The notes beneath the pieces are model-generated. The model made no database searches. It worked only from the letters and a program-made list of their open reading frames with translations, and had not been told where the DNA came from. A DNA stretch of 64,000 nt from assembly GCA_036898135.1 (NCBI GenBank), contig CM072522.1, positions 10,433,686-10,497,685 of the forward strand. Reading direction: 5' to 3'. The stretch is from Oncomelania hupensis. Its lineage: Eukaryota; Mollusca; Gastropoda; Littorinimorpha; Pomatiopsidae. How positions within the stretch are numbered: the stretch's first letter is position 1; every line of letters begins with the position of its first letter. Of this stretch, positions 22,087 through 33,151 are shown in pieces. The position numbers were made by a program, and so were the translations under genes.

Positions 22087-22140
22087 CCATCATCATCAAC
22101 ATCATCGTCATCATCATCATCATCGTCATCATCATCAAGA
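22025..22140. repeat. (ATC)n microsatellite
   Basis: The ATC array is followed by a CTC/CTT-rich stretch to about 22290. Intronic, between exons 11 and 10. Confidence 0.95.
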
Positions 22141-22311
22141 GAATATGCCGCCGCCTCCTCCTCATCCGCATCATTTCATCCCCTTCCTCAACATCATCCC
22201 TCTCATTCTCCGCTTCCTCTTCATCCTTTTCATCCTCCTCCCCCTCCTCCTACTCATTCCTCTCCTCCTCCTCATCACCACCATCATAGCGATGGCGATG
22301 GTGGTGTTTAC

Positions 22312-22438
22312 TTGATAGGGTTGGCGATCTCGTCGGCTTGGTAACCAGGATCACAGGTGTAGGTGGCCGTGGAGCCATAGCTGCTGTCTTGGAAGTTGGT
22401 CCGAGCGTTGGGCATTAGGCTTGGTCGACCACAGAACA
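22312..22438 (-). CDS. Exon 10 (127 nt, first half of Sushi domain 2)
   Basis: The acceptor is TTGCCGTGGCCAG. Val (shared) then FCGRPSLMPNARTNFQDSSY, then GSTATYTCDPGYQADEIANP and I, leaving AA in phase 2 before the donor GTAAAC. It holds Cys1 and Cys2 of a CCP module plus the GSTATYTC signature, which matches CCP1 (GSTATYKC). If the donor were skipped, the next codon would be a TAA stop, so retention of this intron would truncate the domain. Confidence 0.92.
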
Positions 22439-22631
22439 CTGGCCACGGCAAATGAAGTAAGTAAAAGAAAGAAATATATAACACTAAGCTATGAAGCGAA
22501 AAAAAAAAGCAAGATTAAAAAAAATAGATACAAGTAAGTACAATAAATAAACATGTAAACTTAAGAAAGGTAAGTAAAATAAAGAAATATGTAAAATAAG
22601 TCAGCAAGTAAACTAAAGAAATATATACAAC

Positions 22632-22775
22632 TTAACCACATTGCAGCTGTTGACGTTACGCGGACGCAACGTCACAGCGTATCCATAGTGCAGTCGACGT
22701 CACAACGTCACCCATACTGTGTAGTTGACTTCACGAGGACACAACGCCACAACTTACCCATATTGCAGTTGACGG
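22632..22775. repeat. Diverged tandem repeat containing copies of the CCP1 5' splice site
   Basis: On the minus strand, versions of GTCAACTGCAATATGG plus following intron recur four times at 36-50 bp spacing, with only the first (exon 9) keeping a GTAAGT donor; the others read ATGG|GTGACG, ATGG|ATACGC and GTGG|TTAAGT. Confidence 0.6.
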
Positions 22776-22940
22776 TGGCATTTGTCCAGGCGCCAGATAT
22801 ACACATGATGATAGCGTCAGCCCCTTGGTAGCCCAGTTCACATTTGTAGGTAGCTGTGGAGCCGTGACGACGGTTGGGGTTCTCGTAAGTCACCGTGGAG
22901 CCTGACACAGCTGGAGCTAGTCCGCACGGAATGGGAATGC
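22758..22940 (-). CDS. Exon 9 (183 nt, Sushi/CCP domain 1)
   Basis: The acceptor is CCGTGTCTCAG and the donor GTAAGTTG. A complete CCP module is encoded in one phase 1-1 exon: Gly (shared) IPIPCGLAP (Cys1), then GSTATYKCELGYQG (Cys2), ADAIIMCISGAW (Cys3 and the conserved Trp) and NATVNC (Cys4). There is a possible N-glycosylation site at Asn-Ala-Thr. CCP domains form extracellular beta-sandwich modules that bind proteins or glycans. This exon is the best domain anchor for the gene. Confidence 0.95.
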
Positions 22941-23090
22941 CTGAGACACGGAGAGAGCGATAGAGAAAGAGATAAAGAGATCGGCGCATATTGTGGAACT
23001 ACAGTAATATATATTCAAATCATGGAATTATTAAATACAATGTGATCAGAGTATGTTTAACTTCGTCTGTTCATATCCCATCCCAGTGAA

Positions 23091-23434
23091 TATTGGGCGC
23101 TTTCTGCCAGGTGGTCACTAAGGCTTCCTATGATGTTATTAGTTAGCAATATAGGCATTTTATATGTATGTGTTTTGTTGATATTTTATAATGATGTTTG
23201 TATTCTATTTTGTTTTTGTAAACGGGGGTTGGATAAATTAGAGTGCAGCCTCAGGGTCCCCTGCGTGGGATGTCTTTATTGTAAAGTGACTGGCTGGTGG
23301 AGAGCTTTCAGTTTTACCACTAGGGTTGTTTCAGCAGATCTTTTATGCGGATCAGGGGTTGTCCGGTCCTGATTTGGCTCGGAAGAGTCCGCTGGACCTA
23401 AAGCAATAATCATGTAATGTAATGTAATGTAATC
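23091..23434 (+). repeat. 600-bp interspersed repeat family, copy 2 (5'-truncated)
   Basis: It starts at GAATATTGGGCGCTTTCTGC and keeps the 3' 340 bp, ending in three TAATG units. The internal frame (about 80 codons) is open, as in copy 1. Confidence 0.8.
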
Positions 23435-23937
23435 ACATCCTATTCATGTTGAGTGTGGGGTTATCTTGAAGTAATATTATTACAGTTCTCTTTGAAATAT
23501 CTATCAACATCAACCCGCAAGACTTAAACGTCTATTCGCATTGACATTACAAATATGTAATATTATAACATTATAATATAATACTACAAGAAGAAATAAA
23601 AAGCTCATAATTCTCAAGGTAAGAACACACATTTTCGGTTTATTAAAAACCTTTTCCCAGTGTACAGCACTGGCCAAGGATCAGTATTATAATATAATAC
23701 TTCACACCTTGAAGCGCTATAACGACGATTATGTCTCATTATTATCTTACTTTTAAAGAATAATAAGTTAATAATCTGGATCTATAATTACATCAATTCG
23801 TTCTTGGTGCTTTCTTCTTTTTTTTCCTCAAGAAAAACTATCTTTGACTGTACAATAGGTCAATTATTGTGACTATCTCCAAAATGGGCAAATGTCAGTT
23901 TGGATGAATGGGGGCGAAGAACCACATTTTCACTGAC

Positions 23938-23967
23938 CTGGAATGGTTTGAGTAGCCAGTCCCTCGG
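23938..23967 (-). CDS. Exon 8 (30-nt micro-exon) of the Sushi/Met-Gly-rich gene
   Basis: The acceptor is TGGTTTCAG and the donor GTCAGTG. In phase 1: Ala (shared) then EGLATQTIP, leaving G that joins GC of exon 9 to make Gly. A clean 30-nt open segment that bridges the linker to CCP1. Bases 23435-23937 are AT-rich intron without features. Confidence 0.75.
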
Positions 23968-24524
23968 CTGAAACCAGAAATATGTTGAATAAATAAATAC
24001 ATGAAAATCTAATTCATGATTAAATCGGTCAAATGGCGGTCTTAGGTAGTTGGGTAATAAGATACACGAGAAAGAGATCTCTTCCTCTGTTTCAAAGTGC
24101 GCCACAGCGGCAGGCAGGCAGGTTGATTAACGTCCCCGGACACTCTAGGCATATAGGGGACTTGGATCGAAGGAGTTCGATGTAATAAGAGGTCATGATC
24201 CATAAGAAGAGTTGCGTGAAGAGGGAGCGCACAGGTCAGCTAGGACGTCCAGTATAAAGTGTAAGATGAGTCTGAGGGAGGCAGCGACGGGAGGAGACTG
24301 AGCAGGAACAGTGACAGGGTTGGACGGGGCTGCCAAGAAGGGGGCAGGGAACGGCCGTCTAGGTGAGGGAGGAGGACGGGGGGGGGGGAGGGCCTGGAGT
24401 GCGACAAGGAAGCAAGGGGAATCGGATACTGGAAATATAGTGGGAGAAGGGGTTATAGTGTTTATACAGCGCTGGCATCAGATCATTATTATACCATCAT
24501 CATATCTTCGTGCAATAATTATTC

Positions 24525-24800
24525 CATGTCATAATCCACCAAGATCACTTGGCTCATCCTCTCAGTCAAAAACAATCAACTCTTGGTATCGCTAATACAC
24601 ATCGAAAGAAGAGCTTGGACCAGAAAGCCTTCTCTGTAGCTGTGGCCCCAAACTCTGGAACTCTCCCCCCCCCCCCCTTTCCCCCACAAGAACTGACACA
24701 TATAGACAAAAATGTAGATCGTTTCAGAAAGCGCTTGAAGACGCATCTCTTCCGCTGAATCAGTGTACATGTGTGTTTTAAATACTATGCACTTATCCCT
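24525..24800 (+). mobile_element. LINE reverse-transcriptase C-terminal remnant (CR1/Jockey type)
   Basis: The frame gives KKSLDQKAFSVAVAPNSG and, after a C-rich interruption, DRFRKRLKTHLFR, the common ending of CR1- and Jockey-like reverse transcriptases. Frameshifted and fragmentary. The upstream stretch 24110-24520 has G-rich low-complexity patches and nothing else recognisable. Confidence 0.6.
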
Positions 24801-25033
24801 TCCTTTTTTTATTTTTTTTTTATTGAGCGCGCCCTTCAAGCAAGCTGTCAGTGTGGAGTTGCGCGCATTACCAGTCGTCGTCGTCATCATCATTATAATC
24901 ATTGTCGCTCTCACTGTCTTCCCTATCCCAAACTCCACTCCCATTTTTGTTTCTTATGGTTTGATTTATTTTTTCACATCCTCCTTATGCGCACTGAGCA
25001 ATCGTTTTGGATGGATACATACCGCGGTACAAG

Positions 25034-25080
25034 TGAACATCATCCTCACCCTCATCCTCATCATCATCCTCATCCTCATT

Positions 25081-25149
<69 letters not shown>

Positions 25150-25160
25150 AGCATCAGCAT
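25034..25160. repeat. (ATC)n microsatellite with flanking CCTCAT and CAG units
   Basis: CTCATC units pass into a pure ATC array and then a short CAG run. It lies 95 nt downstream (gene sense) of the exon 7 donor. Confidence 0.95.
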
Positions 25161-25254
25161 CGTCGTCTTCAAGTATAGTCTCTATACGACGATGACGGCG
25201 TGTACTTTTTTTTCCTTTTTTAAATCGAAAATACAAGGCTTCTAGTGTTCTTAC

Positions 25255-25305
25255 CCGCCTTTCTTTCATCCATCTTCTGCTGAAACACAGTCAGTCCATT
25301 TTTGC
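25255..25305 (-). CDS. Exon 7 (51 nt) of the Sushi/Met-Gly-rich gene
   Basis: I chose the acceptor ATTTTAACTTGCAG because it gives phase 1: Gly (shared) then KNGLTVFQQKMDERKA, leaving G before GTAAGAAC. A second, stronger-looking acceptor (TGACTGTGTTTCAG) inside the exon would start it at 25279 and bring a TGA into frame. The charged, amphipathic sequence differs from the flanking Thr-rich and neutral exons. Confidence 0.7.
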
Positions 25306-25377
25306 CTGCAAGTTAAAATGTCTCCATGTATACCATTTAGAAATAATCAAGATTTAACGAGGCTACTAATACTACTT

Positions 25378-25808
<431 letters not shown>

Positions 25809-26018
25809 AGTATCTATAAATCAGTGTTCTCCATCAAAACTAACTGTATTACAATGCCATATAATTCCCATGGTAAGGTCATCGTTATCATCATCATTAT
25901 CATCATCGTTATCATTAACATCAAAATGGCTGCCATCGTCATCATCATGATCGCGTTCGTCATCATCACTATTATCGCCGTCGACATTATCGTCGTTGTC
26001 ATCTCATCGTAAGTATCA

Positions 26019-26106
26019 CTGGTTTGTGTGTGTGTGAGTGCGCGCGCGTTTGTGTGTGTGTGTGTGTGTGTGTGGGTGCGTGTGTGTGTGTGTTTGTGTG
26101 TGTATG
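26019..26106. repeat. (GT)n microsatellite
   Basis: GT array with GC interruptions. A related GT array, also preceded by a GCGCGCG phrase, lies at 26507-26576. Confidence 0.95.
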
Positions 26107-26301
26107 CTTGCGTGGAAACCATCTTTCCAATGTAATTCTTCGAACGAACAAAATTTGTTGCTACTTATGACTTATGAATAATTGCTCAAGATAGTTTACA
26201 ATCATATTTTGAAAAATGGCTCAGGATTGCGAAATGTTCGTACCATAAATTTTGACAAAATAGTCAAAAAATCCTTTGAAGTCAAAGTCGACATGCGGTA
26301 C

Positions 26302-26361
26302 CATGGCGGTCTGTGGTTGTGGTGGCTGCTGGTGTTGTGGTGTCGGCGACTGGTAACTTGG
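26302..26361 (-). CDS. Exon 6 (60 nt, Thr-rich linker)
   Basis: The acceptor is TTTTTCACAG and the donor GTACCGC. Ala (shared) then KLPVADTTTPAATTTTDRH in phase 1. Thr/Pro/Ala-rich sequence ahead of the Sushi domains is a likely O-glycosylated, mucin-like linker (inference). Phase 0 would give a Pro/Gln-rich peptide, but the phase of the neighbouring exons supports phase 1. Confidence 0.75.
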
Positions 26362-26506
26362 CTGTGAAAAAGATCATCTTCAATTCAATTCAACAAATCT
26401 TTAGTACCTATCACAGAATTACAAAAAAAGCATGCATTTACGTCGCAATGATACAAAAATGGCTGCAAACCGCTATTGAGTAGCGTCCCCTTATCTGTAG
26501 TTTTCT

Positions 26507-26531
26507 CTGTGTGTGTGTGTGTGCGCGCGCG

Positions 26532-26576
<45 letters not shown>
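26507..26576. repeat. (GT)n microsatellite
   Basis: GT array interrupted by GCGCGCGC. Confidence 0.95.
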
Positions 26577-26579
<3 letters not shown>

Positions 26580-26764
26580 GTTGTGTGTTTTGGTTATAGG
26601 TCTACAGCCCTATTAGAAATTCCATCCATTTATCAGGGATGAAGGCAATAATGCAGCAGATGCGCCTTGAACCACTTTTTGTGTGTGAGGTATGTGCGCT
26701 ATATTAAATCTCTGAATTATTTATTTATTTATCTACTTATTTTTATTCTTTCTTTCTTTATTTA

Positions 26765-27025
26765 ATCGGTTTTATATATAGCGCCTTTCCAGCTCAAGAG
26801 CTTCTCAAGGCGCTGGTCGATACAGGATCTAACTCAAGGCGCCGCCCTAGGCGCCCATTTTGAGGTCTGTAGGCGCATCCTCTGACGCCCAGACAATCCT
26901 GGCTAGCCTGGGATGGGGGAAGAAGGGGTCTGTTGTTCGCTCATGGGTATATCGGTGTAGCTGGCACTTACCCTTATGGGACATGAGCGTCAGGATCTTT
27001 AAAGTGGACAGACTAGACCTCGATT
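26765..27025 (-). mobile_element. SINE family 2 fragment
   Basis: Reading right to left: GACTAGACCTCG region reduced, GAGCGTCAGGATC, ATGGGGGAAGAAGGG, CAGACAATCCTGGC, AAGGCGCTGGTCGATACAGG and the GCGCT ATATATA tail near 26770. Head missing. Confidence 0.7.
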
Positions 27026-27026
<1 letters not shown>

Positions 27027-27086
<60 letters not shown>

Positions 27087-27244
27087 GATGCTATAAACGC
27101 CTGATTCCTCAAATTATCAACCAGACTCAAAGAGCAGCGATCTGTAACAATATGCATATGTTTCGCCCACTCTCTCCCACAATAAATACGCATCCATCAC
27201 TCAATCATGTGGTGTATAAAGGAGTAACAGAATTAAAGTTAAAG

Positions 27245-27327
<83 letters not shown>
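27027..27327. repeat. (AAT)n (27027-27085) and (GA)n (27247-27327) microsatellites
   Basis: Two separate pure arrays with about 160 bp of unremarkable intron between them. From 27328 to 27488 there is no recognisable feature. Confidence 0.95.
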
Positions 27328-27488
27328 AGTCGAAGTCGAAATCTTTAATAGGATAATAACATTAGATCCTATGGACCTGCCTTACAAGCTAGTCCTCAAT
27401 AAACAATTCAGAACTGTTACGTTTGAGACGGGCACAATAGATCCGATCAATTTGATTTGCAAAGCAGGCAATAACAGAGTGTAGTTAC

Positions 27489-27512
27489 CTTTGATTTGAT
27501 TTTGCGGTGTTG
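27489..27512 (-). CDS. Exon 5 (24-nt micro-exon) of the Sushi/Met-Gly-rich gene
   Basis: The acceptor is GCTTCCCCCAG and the donor GTAACTAC. Ala (shared) then TPQNQIK in phase 1, leaving G. Short polar linker. The donor is moderate; phase and position support it. Confidence 0.6.
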
Positions 27513-27952
27513 CTGGGGGAAGCTTTGTATAATGTTGGTAATTCTCGTCGGTCGATGTTGTTGAGAATTTTCTGGAATTGCTTGTTTACTATCGACCGAA
27601 GCTTCGAGATAAATCTAGTAATGGCTTGGCGATTCTTCTATCCATCCTAAATAAGGTTTTATGACGTAAGGCAGTGCATAGTTCCGGTAACGAGGTTTAT
27701 TTTGATTGGGTGTTATTCCGTCATGCTGGAATGTTCGAACTTTTTCTCGATTGCAGAGAGACTATATAAGTAACTGCTTGTGTGAGAGGGTGAGTGAGAG
27801 ATTGATGATGATTTTTGATGAAGTGATTTTCGGAAAGCGATCTTATATGCAGTTGTTGATGTTTGCTGAATAAAGTGGAAAACTTTATACAACTCCTGCC
27901 TTGTTGCTGAGTGAACAGGCTGCGTGGATAAACGAATCTGAGTTACACTTAC

Positions 27953-27971
27953 CAAGATTCAAGCATCGGGG
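27953..27971 (-). CDS. Exon 4 (19-nt micro-exon) of the Sushi/Met-Gly-rich gene
   Basis: The acceptor is GGTTGACTCAG and the donor GTAAGTGT. It is the only exon to start in phase 0: PRCLNL then G. It pairs with exon 3, the only exon to end in phase 0, so the two are consistent only when spliced together; skipping this exon would break the frame. It adds a single Cys ahead of the Sushi domains. Confidence 0.65.
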
Positions 27972-28029
27972 CTGAGTCAACCATTGATAAATAAACAACT
28001 TGTAACAAGAACAAACAATCTAATTAACA

Positions 28030-28125
28030 TAAAAGAGAGTGAGAGAGACAAAGACAGAGAGAGAGTGAGAGAGAGAGAGAGAGGAGGGAGAAGGGGGGGA
28101 GTGATGGAGAGAGAGAGAGAGAGAG
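28030..28125. repeat. (GA)n microsatellite, imperfect
   Basis: In gene sense a CT-rich run lies 20-115 nt after the exon 3 donor. Confidence 0.95.
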
Positions 28126-28144
28126 TTATACTAAGAGCTCTTAC

Positions 28145-28188
28145 AGACGTGGTTTCGCCAGGCATTGGTTCTGATGGCAATTGGGCCA
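28145..28188 (-). CDS. Exon 3 (44 nt, signal peptide end and mature N-terminus)
   Basis: The acceptor GGCTGTTGTTGCAG is strong and the donor is GTAAGAGC. Val (shared) then AQLPSEPMPGETTS, ending in phase 0. The Val-Ala at its start completes a small-residue signal peptidase site with exon 2, so the mature protein probably begins at Gln or soon after. Translating through the upstream pyrimidine tract gives a false signal-peptide-like frame that I rejected. Confidence 0.8.
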
Positions 28189-28480
28189 CTGCAACAACAG
28201 CCAATACAACAGTGACAAACAACCTCAACTAACAAGCAATTAACTATTTATTTACTCTTTAGTCCTCTTTCTAGTGTTTAAAGTGACCCCAACATCACAC
28301 ATTTCAGCGGCATAGATCGGTTTCAAATTCACAATGAATGTTGTTCCACTGGGAAAGAAAAAAAAAAGACAACCGTATAATATATATCTTTTTTTTTTCT
28401 TTTAGTAAAATAAAAGCAAATGTTGAATTCGCTAGACTATATACTATTAAATAACCCAATTACAGACATCAGAAACTTAC

Positions 28481-28501
28481 CACATGGTGTAGCAAGGAGC
28501 A
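28481..28501 (-). CDS. Exon 2 (21-nt micro-exon, signal peptide core)
   Basis: The acceptor TCTGTTTGTTTCAG and the donor GTAAGTTTC are both strong. Leu (shared with exon 1) then LLATPC, leaving G in phase 1. Joined to exon 1 it extends a Leu-rich stretch to make a normal signal peptide hydrophobic core, with a CVA-type cleavage site in exon 3. Upstream, up to 28720, the intron has nothing recognisable. Confidence 0.85.
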
Positions 28502-28723
28502 CTGAAACAAACAGAACAAACGAATTAAATGAGATGGAAACAATTTTTACTGCTATACAACCAGGAGGCAGTTTGATGAATCTTTATAAGGAACAAACAG
28601 ACGTTGTAGGTAAGTATTTTATACCCGCCGTTCATTAAACGGTCCCCTGAGAAGAACAAGAACAGGAATGCCAGGTATAATGTTTACAAGTATTATTTTT
28701 TTTATTTATCGTTCTTATATATA

Positions 28724-28940
28724 TCCTATCTTATCCTATCCTATCCTATCCTATCCTATCATATCCTATCCTACCCTATCCCGTAAGTCGAAAGTCGTTA
28801 GAACACCACAAATGATCGTTTAACCAGCGTACTCCATCTTTCTCTGTCCTCAGCAAACCTCATGCCCTCACTCAGTGTCAAGCCAGTCCTTTCTCAATGT
28901 TGTCTTCCCACCTCTTTTTCTGTTTCCCTCTTCTTCTATG
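28724..28940 (-). mobile_element. RTE-type LINE 3'-end fragment with (GGATA)n tail
   Basis: In minus sense it holds only the last ~190 bp of the coding end (GGTGGGAAGACAAC, GCTTGACACTGAGTGA, AAAGATGGAGTACGCTGG) and an expanded GGATA tail of about 12 units at 28724-28780, the longest tail of the six copies. Confidence 0.85.
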
Positions 28941-28964
28941 TAGAGCTTGTTTTGTTTGTGTGGG

Positions 28965-29165
28965 TTTTTTTTTAGCTCAAGAGTTGCAGGATCCAGGATA
29001 CAAAATCTAACTAAAAGCCACCCGTGGAGCCCCTTTGCTGTCTTTTAGTGCTTGGCCTGGCGTCCCAAACAATTAAGCACAATCTAAGGCAACTGGGGAT
29101 ATGAGAGAAGAGATCTAGTGGTTGCTGGTTGTATTGTTGTAGAAGCACTCGCCCGCATAAGACAT
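28965..29165 (-). mobile_element. SINE family 2 fragment
   Basis: It has AGCTCAAGAGTTGCAGG, GGATACAAAATCTAACT, GGCGTCCCAAACAATTAAGCA and AGATCTAGTGGTTGCTGG in family order, diverged. Another short related piece lies at 29700-29830 (GAGCGTCGGGATCTTTAAAG, GAGGGTCACTCC). A (CA)n array is at 29228-29297. Confidence 0.6.
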
Positions 29166-30866
29166 TTTTTTATTTTATTTATTTATTTATAAGGCGCTTT
29201 ACCTCGCAGAGATCAAAGCGCACCCAAACACACACACACACACACACACACACCATGTGTACCGCACAGACACACACACACACACTCACACACACAAATG
29301 GCAGCAATTAAAATAGCGGTTCATCTGTATGTGGCAGTAAAAAGGTTTGTCTTCAACTTTCTCTTAAAAGAGTTGTAGGGTGTGTCGTATGGCGTACATC
29401 GGCTGGGAGGATATTCCATAGCAATGGGCCTTGAAAAAGAAAATGACCTCTCACCGCATGATTTGTTTTTAAATGCTTGAGGTTTTAGTTTCATGGTGTC
29501 AATACCAGAGCGGAGAGATCTTGAAGGTGTGTAGCTATGGAGGAGGTCTGGCAGATACCGAGGGGTGTCGTTGGATAGTGCATTGTAGCATGCATGCTAC
29601 CTTATATTGTATCCTTGCAGACACTTTGAGCCAATGGAGTTCTTTGAGAAGGGGGGTAATATGTTGGCGTCTTTGTGATCTTAAAATCAAACGTGCTGCT
29701 GAATTGTGAACATGAGCGTCGGGATCTTTAAAGTCCGTGCGGCAATGGAATGCATGGGCATACAGACTGTAGGCTTAGGAGTGAGGGGTGCTTGCCTGCG
29801 TATGAGGGTCACTCCAGGCTGTCAACCAGCTTCCAACCACTGCCTGCAATGTCAGCGCTTTACAGTCAATACTTCAACTGTTTTGCCGTCGCCTACAACT
29901 GCGCCTTCAGTATTGACAATATCCATAACGATGACAACGGCGACGATGATGATGATCACTACTGGTGACGAGACTGAGCGTTAGAGGCATTGCTGAGAAT
30001 GGCGGTAAAGCAAGCGAGAAAGTACTTAACCATTGGTCAGCCATTGTTGCAAACGTGCTGAGACTGTACTGACGTGTGCATACCAGTACACCTACAATGA
30101 TAACACGTCAGCGGTGTGGGTCGCATCTACTGTCATTGTCATCGCCGGACAAATTACTCGTGTTTTTTTTTTTCAAAATACTGTCATCATCTTTGACATC
30201 GCCCCCGACATTTCCGTTTGTCATTACCTTTCACATGCATCTTATAATTCGTCAGATTAGCTGTCAGGCCCTGTCCCCTCCCTAGGATTGGCTTGGGTGT
30301 ACATGTAGTTTAAAAAAAGGGCAAGTTATTGGTCCGCCATGTTACACAAAATATACAGTGTATTTGGGGAAAAAACCACAAATATTGCTGCCTCTTGGAA
30401 ATTGGTCGTGCTTTGTACTAGAGCTTGGGTTTTGCACACACCTTTTGTACTTGAAAGATCTCTGCGTGTATATTAGTGTATTTCCGTGGAAACTGGAACA
30501 ATTAACAACTGAATAGGTTCACACATGTTTTTAACCTTCCGCCAGCTGTTGGTGTTTCCATTGGTAGACGTTATCATTATTCTTATAAAGCGCTTTACCA
30601 ACTCATGATCTGCTTTAAAAAAAAAAACTTATTTAATTATTTAACTTTATTTTCATTCTTCTTTGTTTTCTAAAATCACATTGTTGTGAACAGACGTGAA
30701 ATCAAAATACTGAATTGAAAATTGAATTGAAAACTGCACAAGGCATTGGCCGATGTAGGCCTTGTTATCAGTGGGCTAGACTGTGATACGAACCGATGTG
30801 ATAAGAACCGATATGATAGGAACCGATTTGATTGGAGCCGATTTGATAGGAACCGATGCCTATATG

Positions 30867-30935
<69 letters not shown>

Positions 30936-30940
30936 CTCAA
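29166..30940. other. Intron 1 segment: mixed repeat remnants, no exon recognised
   Basis: It contains a TTTATAAGGCGCTTTAC motif (29190-29210) and AAAGCGCTTTACC (30582-30595), both typical of the SINE tail, and a GACCGATATGATAGGAACC-type 15-bp tandem repeat near 30786-30855. No in-phase exon with good splice sites was found. Confidence 0.5.
30873..30933. repeat. (CT)n microsatellite
   Basis: About 30 CT units immediately upstream of the decayed LINE. Confidence 0.97.
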
Positions 30941-32072
30941 TGCAATTAATTATGGTAATATTCCAGGAGCCATATTTATGGACTTAAAAAAAGACTTCTG
31001 ATCTAGTCAATCATTCCTTTCTCTTGCAACAAACTTTTTGTCTACCTAAAAAATACCTATGTCGTTAATCGTTTCCATTCATAGCTATCATAGAAAATCC
31101 AACGTGTATATGTTAATGGAAAATATTGTTCTCCAGGTATTGTTTAATGTGGTGTACCACAAGGCTCAGTTTTAGGTCCTTTACTATTCTGCATTTATAT
31201 AAATGATCTACCGCTTCATATTACTATTAAAGATAAGAGTTGTGGCCTTTTTGCAAATGATGGCTCTTTATACTGCTCCGATAAATCTATAGATAAAATA
31301 CAAACATCTTTACAGAACAGAATACAAGAAACAACGGATTGGTGCAGCCATCATCGTATGATTCTTCATCCACAAAAATCTAAATGCATGGCCATCACAT
31401 CCCGGCAAAAACGACAACATAAACAGTTAAAATTAAATCGGAACATTACTTGTTCACAAATTGAACAAGTGTCAGAGCACAAAATATTAGTATAATTATT
31501 GATCAAGATTTTACCTGGAATTCCCATTTTAACAATAATTGTAAGAAGTTATCCAAAACATTATTTCTGATTGCGAAACTAAAACCTTACATTGAATCTT
31601 ATGCCAGAAAAATGTTCTTCCAAGCCCATTGTCTATCACATATCAACTATGCCTCTGTTGTATGGTCAACTAAAAAGACTAAATCACTGCATAGACGTGA
31701 GGTTAAATTAATCTAAGATAATCGAGAATTAACTACAGATGAAAAATTTAAAGATGTTAAAATATTGCCTCTACAAACACAGTTCAAGTATAATTTAGCC
31801 AAACAGATGTTTAAAGTAAAAAAAAAGATATAGCGTCTCCTTACTTAACTGATCAACTAATGTATTTTCCTGCACAAAATCATTCTGAAAACTACAGACT
31901 TCAAAAACCACGACCACGAATTGACATGTTCAAATCTAGCTTCTCTTTTAAAGGCCCCTTGCTATGGATGGAACACTCTTTCTTTGGAACTAAAAAAATG
32001 CACATTATTAAACATCTTCAAGCACACGATTTACAAACTATTTCTTAATAATTTCAAAAATCATACATTATA
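30940..32072 (+). pseudogene. Decayed Jockey/CR1-type LINE reverse transcriptase
   Basis: Fragments read in several frames include GVPQGSVLGPLLFCIYINDL (31151-31210), then a catalytic box changed to FANDGSLY in place of the usual YADD, TTDWCSHHRMILHPQKSKCM, and a C-terminal KPYIESYARKMFF and HINYASVVW region. Several stops and frameshifts. It ends in a (TCTA)n tail at 32074-32096. No intact enzyme; sense to the plus strand, antisense to the host gene. Confidence 0.8.
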
Positions 32073-32212
32073 ACAAGCTATCTATCTATCTATCTATGTT
32101 TACCTACCTAACCTACTGGTCTGTGAGTCTATTATCTATCTGTCTGTCTATCTATACCTACCTACCTACCTACCTGTGTGTCTATATGTTTATCTCTCTA
32201 CATCTACGGACA

Positions 32213-32420
32213 GAGAACAGTTTGGTTCACCGCTCCCTCTTTGTACAATGATCTCCCTCTTTGTACAATGATCTCCCTCTTTGTACAATGATCTCCCGGA
32301 AGAGCTCAAGGACTCGGCGGTCAGTACGTTCCGTGCCAGACTAAAGACGCATCTTTTAAAAAATAAAATCCATATAGACTCATTGTATAATTTTCTTGCT
32401 GAAAAAATACTTGCTATTTA
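32213..32420 (+). mobile_element. Second LINE C-terminal fragment with a triplicated 20-bp unit
   Basis: The frame around 32290-32365 reads LYNDLPEELKDSAVSTFRAR then LKTHLL, a common CR1/L2 ending. The 20-bp unit CCCTCTTTGTACAATGATCT occurs three times in a row at 32235-32296, a local expansion at the LYNDLP position. Confidence 0.65.
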
Positions 32421-32469
32421 TGTTGGCATTTAAGTTCAGGTTGTGACATAAGTTGTACATGTGACAGGG

Positions 32470-32476
32470 GGGGGGG

Positions 32477-32553
<77 letters not shown>

Positions 32554-32555
32554 GG
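32470..32555. repeat. G-run and (GA)n microsatellite
   Basis: Thirteen G residues followed by about 35 GA units. Confidence 0.95.
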
Positions 32556-33096
32556 GGAAAGGGGAGGGAAGGAGGTCAAGGGCGGGATTAGCGCTATTTT
32601 ATGTGCTAGAGGATGTTTGTTGTGTCACGTGTGTTGTAATAATATAGTATGTAGTTATGCATTCAAACCGTTGGTGTGTTACAAGTTGTATGATTATTTG
32701 CTGCTTACAAAAAATCATTTTAAAGTCATCCTCCACCCTCTATTATATTCCTTTGAAGGAGTATGAAGGAGTATAGCAGATTTATTTGTGAACCGGATTG
32801 TTGAGCACGTTGAGAAAGAGAGGTGTGTACTGCGTGTGTATGTGTGTACGAGAGGGAGAGAGAGAGAAAGGTAGAAAGACATTGTACGCATGATGTGTAA
32901 TCTTAGCTCACCTTGTACAAAGTGTTCAATTTTTGGTTTAATGTCAAACCTTCCCCCCCCCCACTCTCCCGACCCACCCACCCACCCCTGGAAGCGCTGT
33001 GATCATGCTTTTTGTGTGGAATTGTTTATGCGCTTAATACATTTTCATTCATTGATTCGTTGAATGATTAATTCATATATCTATTGAAGCATCTAT

Positions 33097-33100
33097 CCAT

Positions 33101-33151
<51 letters not shown>

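Noticed and set aside
24985..25269. Asp-rich frame that overlaps exon 7
   Set aside because: Only the first residues coincide with exon 7; the rest is an ATC microsatellite beyond the exon 7 donor.
28145..28228. Minus-strand frame that looks like a signal peptide (LRLFVTVVLAVVAVA)
   Set aside because: It has no ATG (the first codon is TTG preceded by a TAG), and the hydrophobic part is the translated pyrimidine tract of the exon 3 acceptor. The signal peptide is instead encoded by exons 1 to 3.
28625..28646. Possible 22-nt exon after a strong acceptor (TTCTTGTTCTTCTCAG) on the minus strand
   Set aside because: It is not a multiple of 3, its donor (GTATAA) is weak, and joining exon 1 directly to exon 2 already gives a complete signal peptide in frame.
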